Both the position numbers and the translations under genes were made by a program. The notes beneath the pieces are model-generated. The model searched no databases. It saw only the letters and a list, made by a program, of their open reading frames with translations, and was not told the origin of the DNA. This document shows positions 1-10,049 of a stretch of 64,000 nucleotides of DNA, piece after piece. This stretch comes from Paralvinella palmiformis (Eukaryota > Annelida > Polychaeta > Terebellida > Alvinellidae). Where the stretch lies: the NCBI GenBank assembly GCA_025642065.1, contig JAODUP010000189.1, positions 655,001 to 719,000 on the forward strand, written 5' to 3'. How positions within the stretch are numbered: position 1 is the first letter of the stretch; the number at the start of each line of letters is the position of its first letter.

Positions 1-625
1 CGACCGCATTCCGACTAAGGGCGCCAGGAATAAGGGAGCATACCGCATTTGCGGTTACGGTCAAAAACGTAGAGAACGCCCAACTACGGGCCCATTACAC
101 AAATTCGGAAAATGACCGGCATTAAATAGTCACGCAGTGACCTATATAGGTCGTCATTCGAGGATACTGACTTTTTCAGCTGACTCTGATCTCCGCTCCC
201 GAATACTCATCAACGAACTACTTTGAATATAACCCCCTCCCCATAATATGAACTGTCCCGATACGATTTTGGCCCGAGATATTCTTCCAAATGACTTCTT
301 CTTCGGTCAAGGCCAGTTTGCATACACAAACACATTAGGTGAAATGCTGCGGTGAAGTGAAAGATGAAACACTCTTCATACAGTGATAGCTCAATACTTA
401 AAGGAACAATTCAGCCCGAGATAGCACGATTTAAATATGTAATTCTTATTAAAATAACCCCAAAGATATAGATGTAAAGAAATAATCCTAATTACTGGCG
501 GGGCGCCATTACGGCTTCATCAAATGCCGGCGTTTATGAAAAGAAGGGGAAAAAAACGTCACATGTTCTTACGTCAAGTGGCACAAGAATCCTATAGCTA
601 TCTGGATCCCGATCAAGTCAAATCA

Positions 626-1385
626 TAGATTAGCCAATGTATGGCCCTGTTCTGAGTGGGGTCAATACGCTACTCACGCACGTTTGGCGAGGCTGCACTT
701 CGCATTTCCCGAACGACTTGGCAGCTTTTGATTTCAAGATATAATTAAACACAAAAATTAATCGATTTATCTGTTCAAAAACTGTGTTCGCATCCAGCCA
801 TGATAAAATATATTTTCGTTAGATATACGCATGGGCACGCTGAAATTCCGTAACACTTGCGCATGCGCATGATGGCGGCGTTGATTTGATTACGCAATCC
901 TAAATAAATATTTAGAGCGAAATATTTAGAGCAAAATATTTAGAGCGCATTTGTAGCACCACGTGTTAGTTGATCTCCATGATATAATTATTTTTACGGC
1001 TTGTGCCTCAGCAATATTATGGAATTTTAATTAATAAACGATAAGGACAATCATGGGCTTATATTGTTAAGGTGTGCTTAAATTGTTTAAATTTTAGTAC
1101 GGAATATTATTTTGCGTGACTTTGTATTCGTAGTCGTATTTTCAGCGTCACGTGATCAAACGACAGGCGGCCAAGATGGCGAACCGATGTCTGTGTTATT
1201 GAATTATTGCCTATTAAATTCGCGTTTATTAGTGTTACGATGAGCGATATCGTGTACCAAAATGTCCCGCTGAATAAATTAATGTCAGTGCTATTTAAAG
1301 AACCTGATTTTAATTTCGTCGCGACCTGTAAAAATTCGAAGTAAAAGCTCTTCCCGGGTACCAGAGAGCAGTTTTCAAGACAGTC
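626..1385 (+). repeat. Dispersed ~750-bp repeat, copy 1
   Basis: This block is clearly similar along its whole length and in the same orientation to 35588-36330. Shared landmarks include 'tggccctgttctgagt', 'cgaacgacttggcagctttt', 'gtgttcgcatccagccatga', 'gcgcatgcgcatgatg', 'attcgcgtttattagtgtt' and 'gtaccaaaatgtcc'. No long ORF is present, so it is a nonautonomous element or an old fragment of one. No terminal repeats were recognised. Confidence 0.7.
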
Positions 1386-1987
1386 ATAGATGCTCTGGGT
1401 TAGCCGTCCTCGTGATCTGACGTGCCGCCCCAGCCCCCCCCCCCCCCGTATTCAACCTACTAACTACTAACTGACATCGTCGTCAGTTCATTTACATAAA
1501 TCAGACAGCTCGCTAGACGCTCTTGTTGCAAAAGTACAAAACAATCTTCTTAAGAAATTTCACTATAAAGTTTTCTTTAGTGATCTCAGTAACACAGTTT
1601 GGATCAAATATACTGTGATATTCATAAATACGGTTTTGTCTCGAAATTACACACTTGGCTCACCCCTGTTTACGTCGTTATAACCGGATTATACGGACAG
1701 CTCGTATTACATGACGTTGGATTTCAGGATTCGGTCTGTGTCTGGCTTCAAAATGGCGGCGTTCACAGACCAAATATCGTCTATTAATCAGTACTATGAA
1801 ATGAATTATTTAGTAGGTGTAAGTAATTTTTTTAAATTTATTTATCTAGGAATACAATACAATACGTTTTGATTAAGTATAATGCATCGAATTATCATTT
1901 GTAGCCCCAGATCATGTAACTGAGTCTGAAGACTGTAAACTCACAAGGAGTGTTACATGGCCCGTGCTCACAACAAATATATAATAC

Positions 1988-2032
<45 letters not shown>

Positions 2033-2121
2033 ACACACACATATATATAAGTGCTTTTATTCCGCCATATACTCTACATAATCGACATATATATTACAAC
2101 ATTTTTTCATGATACAATATA

Positions 2122-2315
2122 TGGGCGCCTCCGTGGTCTAGCGGTAGCGTGTTGGACCACAGATCACTACCACCCGTATTCGAATCTCGGTGTGGGCATA
2201 TCTGAAGGTTGTTTCGTCTTTGACTTCGCCTCATTACCTTTGGAGGTCGCTCGGCCCATTTAGCCTACCTTGTGCACAAAAGTGGCCGTAAAACATCAAT
2301 CATCATCATCATCAT
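2122..2315 (+). mobile_element. tRNA-headed SINE (family A), intact, with target-site duplication
   Basis: The head carries A-box-like 'tggtctagcggtagcgtg' and B-box-like 'attcgaatctc'. The body ends in 'gtggccgtaaaacatcaatc' and a (ATC)n tail. A perfect 14-bp duplication 'catgatacaatata' flanks it at 2108-2121 and 2316-2329, showing retroposition in recent time. Confidence 0.85.
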
Positions 2316-3522
2316 CATGATACAATATACAGAGAGGTAACACCAATGACCTTATAGGTTGAGAACCTGTGTCAATAATATACATTGTTTGACATTCAAG
2401 ATATACACTGATATTGGGTTAGGCGTTACCTAAAAGAGGTGTGAGAAACATTTAAAAATTAGTATTATTAAATTAAAAAATTATATAAAAGTGCAAGATA
2501 TGCATATGACAGTATTATAGACGCGAAGACCTATTAGCGAGCCAAACAATCTACCAATATAAGGCACACATTATGGAAAAGTTAATACGTGGTTGAGGGG
2601 TTTCGTGTTTTAATATCATTTATAATAAAGGCGAACTGTTCCTATAAACTCCGACATTGTAGGCATATGTGATCACCCCCTTGAGCTGACCAATCATAGA
2701 ACGTGTTGACAACTTCGGGCGAAGCAATATTTGGTTGCGCTTTCTTCCCTCGTAAACAACGCGATCGACGCGACATCTAGCGAATGTTCCGGAGAATGAC
2801 GCCGAATTCGATTGAGTAAAATGCAGTTTCGGCTTTCAGCCAGTTGTGTCCCGCATCCACAGACCTCCGCGTTGGCGGTAATCTACAATAATGTTGTCAA
2901 GAAAAACTGCCTTCTAACAGAACCAAACCTGTAGAGGCTCATCATTGGCCAACACAAACCTACAAGCTGTTGCTAATCTTTGATGGTTTCCTTACAACAA
3001 AGAAGGGTTACGAGTCGGATATTAAGCAGAGTAAGATCTAATCCATAGGCTCCCATTTATGCAAGAAAGAAAACTCTTTTAAAAATAATAAAAGACAGTT
3101 TTTAGAAATTGTTTCAGTTGGACACATAGTTGATGCTTACCATCTAAGTTTGACGCAAAAAGTGTTCACCATTATCAAAAGTAATTTACGCCAGCCGGTT
3201 CCTTATCTCTCATATATCTACTTTTGTTTATACAGCCAAGGTAGGGGGGAGTGACTATGATCTTGTAGATAGTTTGAACTTCCGGTGTATGTGTGTTTCG
3301 TAATCGTCGTCAATACACGACGTCGCACAGAAGGAACGGGCGAGAGAGGAATGTCGATGTATTACGGCAATATTTGTTAACACGACGGGCCAACTCGGTC
3401 TAACAAGGTGGCGAGGTGAGACGAAAGATGAAACACCCCTCAAAATTACGTACTAGCCGTCCACGAAAAAGTAAACCCAGACGTTTTGAGATCGGCATTT
3501 TAACGTAACGTTCGATGTTTAC

Positions 3523-3609
3523 CTTTAATTCGTTGGTCGAGTCTCCGCCGTAAAGCGGTTCTCGTTCGCGTGCGGCCAAAATTCCATTGACGCCATTTTG
3601 TTCTGTCAT
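3523..3609 (-). CDS. Possible first coding exon of an unrecognised gene
   Basis: On the minus strand an ATG opens 29 codons (MTEQNGVNGILAARERE...) ending in AAG followed by a consensus-like donor GTAAAC at phase 0. It lies in a CpG-richer patch. Nothing to the left on the minus strand could be matched as the next exon, so this rests only on codon composition and the donor site. Confidence 0.2.
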
Positions 3610-3956
3610 CGAAGGAGGGAGGTGCGGGGTTCTGGGTGTCAATTTTTTTTTCTTCTTCTCGGAACTTGGATTACTTCTCTTCTACACAGGACGAATGTAA
3701 ACTCGGATTACTTTCAGTGGGTAAATATTTGGCTTTTGCGCGACAGAATATCCCATTCGGGACGGTTACGTGATTCATTCGCGCCGAATTTCGTGTGGCG
3801 AAGAGGTTGAGTTAGAAAAAAAACCTCCCGAGCCAACATCAGAAGTAATCCCACACTACCCGATTATGTCGAGTGTATGGTGACGTTATGCTGGCGTCCT
3901 GGTTGACATTCGCCATCCGTTTGCAAATAGTTTATTAACATTTACGGTACATAAAC

Positions 3957-4115
3957 ATGCCTCACTCCCACGAAGAATTTCTCGATATTTTACAGTGCAA
4001 TAATATACGCCCCAATTTAAGCGAAGATGAACGTATTCGCCGATTAAAAACCCCGCTTGGTGTCAGTTTCGATGCCAATAAATATCCTCTTAATTTGGAA
4101 TTCGGATCAAGCTAA
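3957..4115 (+). CDS. Small ORF, 52 aa, unrecognised
   Basis: ATG to TAA with ordinary protein-like composition (N-terminus MPHSHEEFLD, middle NLSEDERIRRLKTPLG), lying in a CpG-richer, non-repetitive patch. It has no similarity I recognise. It could be a short gene, one exon of a longer gene, or chance. No splice partner was found. Confidence 0.22.
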   Translation: MPHSHEEFLDILQCNNIRPNLSEDERIRRLKTPLGVSFDANKYPLNLEFGSS

Positions 4116-4395
4116 TGAACATTTTAATATTTATCATTCATAAACTTGTTATTGGACCCCAATCTAACCAGGTTACGTTATATAATACACCAATTATCGC
4201 ACTTTGTGTCGTATTATTTGTCACTATTCGTTGATGTTAACTAGACATCGGGTTAACACTTGGTGTGCTGTCGTTGAGGCCTGTTGAATAATCCCCCCCC
4301 CCCGTGAGTTGCTGTTTTTGTGGCTGTTTTTGTGCACAGAGGCAGGCCACACGACAGTCCATATCTGATGAAGCGAGTTTAAGGATCAGTCGAAA

Positions 4396-4489
4396 ATGAT
4401 TTGTTTCATGCTTTCACACATACATGCACACACACACACACACACATACATGTATATACATGCATGCATACATACATACAAACATATAT

Positions 4490-4535
<46 letters not shown>

Positions 4536-4544
4536 CACAACACA

Positions 4545-4597
<53 letters not shown>
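4396..4597. repeat. Compound (AC)n-(AT)n microsatellite
   Basis: Imperfect ACAT and AC runs followed by about 34 bp of AT. Repeated His/Thr/Tyr/Ile frames across it are artefacts. Confidence 0.95.
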
Positions 4598-4600
<3 letters not shown>

Positions 4601-4800
4601 GTTTTTTTTCTATTACAGTCGCCTACTACCCAGAGTACGATATTGGAAGAACATATAACGAACGATAGCTGACACATCTGGTTATGTGTATATATATAAT
4701 GAATTTGCTTAATGTACATATTAACATTTATTATGTTTGTTATGTATTATTATGTTTATTAGTTTCTGGTGGTAAAATAAATAGCAAAACGTCCTATGTG

Positions 4801-5159
4801 TCACTCACTCACTCACTCACTCACTCACTCACTCACTCACTCACTCACTCACTCACTCACTCACTCACTCACTCACTCACTCACTCACTCACTCACTCAC
4901 TCACTCACTCACTCTCACTCACTCACTCACTCACTCACTCACACTCACTCACTCACTCACTCACTCACTCACTCACTCACTCACTCACTCACTCACTCAC
5001 TCACTCACTCACTCACTCACTCACTCACTCACTCACTCCCCATCTCACTCACTCACTCACTCACTCACTCACTCACTCACTCACTCACTCACCACTCACT
5101 CACTCACTCACTCACTCACTCACTCACTCACCACTCACTCACTCACTCACTCACTCACT
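4801..5159. repeat. 360-bp (CACT)n tetranucleotide tract
   Basis: About 90 CACT units with a few interruptions ('actctcact', 'ccccatct', 'accact'). It lies immediately downstream of the fucolectin-like gene's 3' end. Confidence 0.97.
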
Positions 5160-5186
5160 ATGGATTCATTTCAACCACTGCGCTAT

Positions 5187-5192
5187 TTTATT
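5187..5192 (-). promoter_or_regulatory. Polyadenylation signal of the fucolectin-like gene
   Basis: AATAAA on the minus strand, 36 nt downstream of the TAA stop at 5228. It lies between the stop codon and the long (CACT)n tract, so the transcript probably ends near or inside that tract. Confidence 0.4.
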
Positions 5193-5227
5193 AACAACCG
5201 GCAAAGAGAACAATACGTCCGCCATGT

Positions 5228-6310
5228 TTACTGATAAACGCTGACGTCACAGATGACGAGTCTCGATACGTGGTCTCCACCAGGGGTCGCCCCGCTCACC
5301 GAGATGACGTTACCGAATCGCGGCTGATCGCAGGTGAACACGCGCGACGTCATCTCTCCGTCAAACTCCAACATCCGGCACAACCGGTTGGAGTCGTGAC
5401 CTTTCAGACCGCCAACCACTTCCGTGTCAGTGCCGACTCGTACGCGGACTGAACCAGCGTAGCTTCCTTAAGATTAATATAAAAAGCGGAACTTTTATAA
5501 TTAAACGAAACCTCAACATTTGTTTTATTGGGGCCATTCTTTGCAACGTTTAGTTTTATAATCTGACTCATGAATGTAGACAACACGTCAGAAGGCATTT
5601 GTTAAATAGTTATTTTTTATGTATGCCTTTGTGTGTGTGTGTTTTAAATTACTATTTAAAAAAGGCATATACTGACAAAGAATCAGGAAGATATTACGAC
5701 AAGCAAACTTTATAATACGATGACGGTGATGACATGGCGGCAAGAGATAGTAGACAAGCGATGTGATGTGAGGTGATAAGGTGAAAGTTACGTTACAGAT
5801 AGACCACACACACGCGCGCCCGGACGCACGCGCGCAGACACGCATACGCACGCACGCACGGGCACACACGCGTGCGTGAACGTGCACTTGTTGGTCACAT
5901 TTGGCACATAATTTACCTGTAATCTTCACTTTTGACACTGTAACTGGTCTGCCTATGTTAGCTTTCCAAAATGAATTCTTTTCGAAGCCGCTCTTATAGC
6001 AAGTGGCGCCATCTAGCCCCTGCTTAGGATAAGCCTCGTTCCAATAACTTCCGCTGTACATAATGGATTCCGTAATATTTATGGAAATTTCCTCTGAATT
6101 AATAATAATAATAATAATAATAAACATATCCATAACAACATTAATAACAACAATTTTACATTGTTCGTATTAAACGAAATAAATATTTTCTATATTGAGC
6201 TATATCCATAGGTCTGTCTATATAGTGCTGTGTGTGTGTATGTGTGTGTATGTGTGTGCGTGCTCATGCTCTTGCATGCACTCATGTGTGTATGTGAGAC
6301 TCTCCATCTG

Positions 6311-6381
<71 letters not shown>

Positions 6382-6490
6382 ATGTATGTCTGTCTGTCTG
6401 TCTGTCTGTCCTACCTTCTCCATATACAAACTCCAGAAAGCACAAAACAGATGCTGTTAGTAGCAATGTTTTACTGATCATGGCTACCAT
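5228..6490 (-). CDS. Secreted fucolectin-like (galactose-binding-like fold) protein, 3 exons, 157 aa
   Basis: Exons on the minus strand are 6490-6415, 6093-5917 and 5448-5228 (76+177+221 nt). All boundaries are GT-AG and the phases agree (1 and 1). Exon 1 encodes a hydrophobic signal peptide (residues 1 to about 24, core KTLLLTASVLCFLEF). Exon 2 gives the first half of an F5/8C or eel-fucolectin type domain: an NIT sequon at 31, GLDGATC at 51-57, and FWKANIGRPVTVSKVKI at 67-83, matching the family's 'WWxVDLGxxxxVxxVxI' strand. Exon 3 gives the second half: VRVG, NRLC at 105-108, FTC at 122-124 and the typical end VICDVSVY. The family binds fucose or galactose in innate immunity. The loop between the 'KI' strand and 'VRVG' is about 20 residues shorter than usual, so sugar-binding residues may be missing. 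An AATAAA lies 36 nt past the stop. A TTTTCAG directly before the ATG suggests a noncoding upstream exon. Confidence 0.68.
6312..6412. repeat. (TCTG)n microsatellite filling the lectin gene's first intron
   Basis: About 25 TCTG units with two TATG variants, ending two bases before the exon 1 donor of the minus-strand lectin gene. Confidence 0.96.
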
Positions 6491-6592
6491 CTGAAAATAT
6501 AACCATATACAATAAAATAAAGACAGACAGACAGACAGATAGGCGGAAAGACAGACAGACATAATAAAGAAAATGTGGTAAAATGTATTATA

Positions 6593-6596
<4 letters not shown>

Positions 6597-6652
<56 letters not shown>
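6597..6652. repeat. (AT)n microsatellite
   Basis: About 56 bp of pure AT upstream (minus-strand sense) of the fucolectin-like gene. Confidence 0.95.
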
Positions 6653-6656
<4 letters not shown>

Positions 6657-6785
6657 CCATTTATTTTAACTCAAATTTATATAACATATTTACCTGAGTA
6701 ATCGAATTCATAGAGAAATATTGTTATGTCAAAATTATTAAACCTAAAACGAGTGAACTATTTGAAATTAGAGACATCATATACT

Positions 6786-7362
6786 ACCTGTTATTTGAGA
6801 TGTTACAGTTATGCTGCCTGTTATCTTTGCTGTAACAGGTATATGGCCGTTTATATCAGGTGTTACAGGTATAGTACCTGCTATTTCAGATGATAGTGCT
6901 CCTTTTATCTTAGGCTGTACAGGTGTACTGCCCGTTATACCAGTTCTTATCCCAGGAGTTACGGGTATACTTCCTGCTATCTGAAGTGTCACAAGTATCC
7001 GAGATTGTTACATCATGCGCTACAGGTATACTGCCTGTTATCTCGGGCGTCACAGGTATACTGCCTGTTATCTCGGGCGTCACAGGTATACTGCCTGTTA
7101 TCTCGGGCGTCACAGGTATACTGCCTGTTATCTCGGGCGTCACAGGTATACTGCCTGTTATCTCCGGCGTTACAGGTATACTGCCTGTTATCTCCGGCGA
7201 TACAGGTATACTGCCTGTTATCTCGGGCGTTACAGGTATACTGCCTGTTATCTCGGGCGTTACAGGTATACTGCCTGTTATCTCGGGCGTTACAGGTATA
7301 CTGCCTGTTATCTCGGGCGTTACAGGTATACTGCTTGTTATCTCGGGCGTTACAGGTATACT
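6786..7362. repeat. 30-bp minisatellite
   Basis: From 7021 there are 11 near-identical 30-bp units ('tacaggtatactgcctgtta' plus 'tctcgggcgt') and a partial one. From 6786 to 7020 units of the same family are strongly diverged. Because 30 is divisible by 3 it leaves open frames on both strands. Confidence 0.95.
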
Positions 7363-7369
7363 AAGTGAC

Positions 7370-8603
7370 TGGATTAAGTTCCTTTGTTCACGTGCGCCTA
7401 CATGTTATCGATTAGACAACATGATGTAGCGTCGCCTTCGACACACACACACACACACACACACATATGCAGTCACGCACGTACGCACACACACATAGAG
7501 AGAGAGAGAGAGAGGGAGAGAGCGCGAGAGAGATATACATACGAGCGCGTGTGACACATACTTACTCTACACATTTAGCGCGACTGTTTAACGTACAATT
7601 AAATGAGACACGGTACGCAATTATCATATACACTTTCTCATAGAAATCGACACCAAACACTCACCATAGAAACATCACCATGCGCACTAAATACATTTAC
7701 CATACTGACTGAATCATACAAATTACTATACAAACGCATGATGCACTCTTACCATGCATATTTACCATACATACAAAATATTGATCACCTACTTCTCGCA
7801 TTTAGACTGGAAACTCTGCACATACACTTAGTATACAAACTTACGATACACACTTAACACAAAATCTCGCCATACACACTTACCAAACACAGTTCCCACA
7901 GGTTCTCACTGTCATATGTTCAGTTGACAGTGGCCGCATAAAATACCATACAGATTTGCCATAGGCATGCCGCATACGTATTCGCCATAGATAGCTGAGA
8001 TCCATCTTTATCATACACACCCACCATACACATTCATCGTACACAAAGACACGCCAACCATTGATTTATTCCTAGTTTCTAGAGGCGAAGACCTTTTAGA
8101 TAATGACTTAGTCAACTTGTAGATGGGGATTTGTTTGCATTTTGGAGAGATTCTTCACACGATATCAAATCAATAACAAGAGTTTCCCCCGAGAAGCGTC
8201 ACTTCCGTTTCTCTTACGACATGTTGTCATTACGCAGGTAAAATCGACAGAAACGAGGCCAATTGGAAGTTATTTGAATGAAAGTTACACAGGGAGCTTG
8301 TTTATTATATAATATAATATATTATGTTATATCATGTTATGTTATGTTATGTTTTTTTCTTTCTAACTGTACTATACTTTGGTTGGGCTCCGTCAGAGAA
8401 GTAGGATAAAAGACTGCTCTACAAACCTCAATGTCCCTGCGGGGCCGTATTGTCCATAAGGCTCACTAAGCTGGAGCCTAGAGGCCCCACAGGGACTTGG
8501 ACGTCGTCAATTTTGTTTTGCTGAGTCACCGTAACCAGACTCCAATGGACCTTCGACGGTTAAAGGCACTTTGTACTCTACGCATATATATATATGACGT
8601 TAT

Positions 8604-8649
<46 letters not shown>

Positions 8650-8690
8650 AATATTTATTTAAATAGCTTATGACCAATTATGAATAGAAT
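7370..8690. other. Gene-free stretch
   Basis: It holds short (AC)n and (GA)n runs at 7440-7535 and a long stretch of loose ACCATACACA-type degenerate repeats (7620-8050). ATGTT repeats lie near 8300-8350 and (AT)n at 8592-8643. I see no gene. Confidence 0.6.
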
Positions 8691-8910
8691 TCTTCAGGGG
8701 ACCCACAAAATAGATATATGACTATGTCCTGTGGCCTAGTGTCTACCGTACTATGGTCAGGTTGTCAGCTATAGAGGGGGTGAAATGTTGAAGTACTGGA
8801 GAGGGCGGATCCGAATTACCTAAACATCTAGAGCCTCGGCCATGATTTATTACCTCAAGGCGAGGTCGGGGTTCGAATCCGGGTTGCCCTTAACCGCCCG
8901 TCTCAGGTGT
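8690..8910 (+). repeat. Possible old SINE fragment
   Basis: 'gtcggggttcgaatccgggtt' at about 8867-8887 looks like a tRNA-type B-box. The preceding sequence is too diverged to assign to the SINE families seen elsewhere. Confidence 0.25.
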
Positions 8911-9909
8911 GACGAGCCACGAGGCGCCCACTCACGATACCGGGCTGCGCTGTGCCGTCGTACGTCACAACAGAAACCACCATACGAGAATATAAGAACA
9001 TAATGGTATACTTCACGGAGTTTGGCCAGAAGTTACCTAAGTACTGTAGCCACGTGATCAATGGCGGAAGTCGGGCCTGTCGATCTCGCTGCCAACAACA
9101 GAGAGAGAGAGAGAGAGAGAGAAAGTGGGGGAGAGGCAGAGCCGGCCCGAAGTAACATCGATCTGTCATGGAGCCGAAGTCTCTACAAAGTGGTATGAGA
9201 ATCGTGGACACAATGCAAGACACTTGTTATAAATTATAGCTCCCGAACAGCGATCGATATAAACGTATGGCCCCGGACAAAGAGACGCTTCATCCGTCCC
9301 TCTCACTCGCCGTCAGAGATAATGAACGTCATCGCTTGACTTTGGTGAATATTTAGGACTTATCGACTACACGTCGGTCTCAGAACCGTTTGATGGCTTA
9401 TTATTTCGATGAATAAGAAAGCGAGAACATCGTCTCTGCGGTTGGCGAAGACAAACAACGCCCGCACACGCGCGCGCGCGCACCGAGAGAAGCCGCCAAC
9501 AACGCGTTCAAACGCGGCAGCGTTCTTATGATCATGCGATGTTCTATTAAAAAGGGGTGATCTTAAAGGATGGGACGAACGTGGTTGATGAAATATTCCG
9601 TTGGCGAGGGGGTCGTTTGGTGTGTGGGATAGTACATCCCCTTAGCGAATGACATGCGAGGATGTAGTGCATATTATCCATTCTTTTGTTCGAACCGAAC
9701 CGTCTGCCATGATAAATCTGAAGCTGTGTCATCGATTATGAATGTTGATAAGTGGTGATGGATATTCTTAATTTTGGCTAATTGTGATCAAGATAACAAA
9801 AGGCGACTGGACCCCGAAATATCAGCAAAGAATCTCTCACTAAAGCACCTTTGAGCGTCCCCGTGGTCCAGTTGGTAGTTTTGTTATTAGACTACTTAAC
9901 AATTAACTG

Positions 9910-9951
<42 letters not shown>

Positions 9952-10049
9952 GTACTTTTGTTATAATTTAATAAATTATGTACAATATTATTGTTGTTGA
10001 TCATTTTATTAAATAATTATGTATAAACTTGTTCAGGTGACATAATAAA

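Noticed and set aside
2122..2200. tRNA genes at the SINE heads
   Set aside because: A- and B-box-like motifs are present, but the sequences run on into a shared SINE body and do not fold convincingly into complete tRNAs.
4684..5244. LTHS-repeat ORFs over the (CACT)n tract
   Set aside because: Pure tetranucleotide translation without any unique coding sequence.
7021..7362. CRISPR-like array of 30-bp repeats
   Set aside because: The units are directly adjacent with no spacers, and the genome is eukaryotic.
6923..7429. Open frames encoding VTGILPVISG-type decapeptide repeats on both strands
   Set aside because: They are produced by a 30-bp tandem repeat whose length is a multiple of three. 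There is no start context, splice signal or non-repeat coding part.
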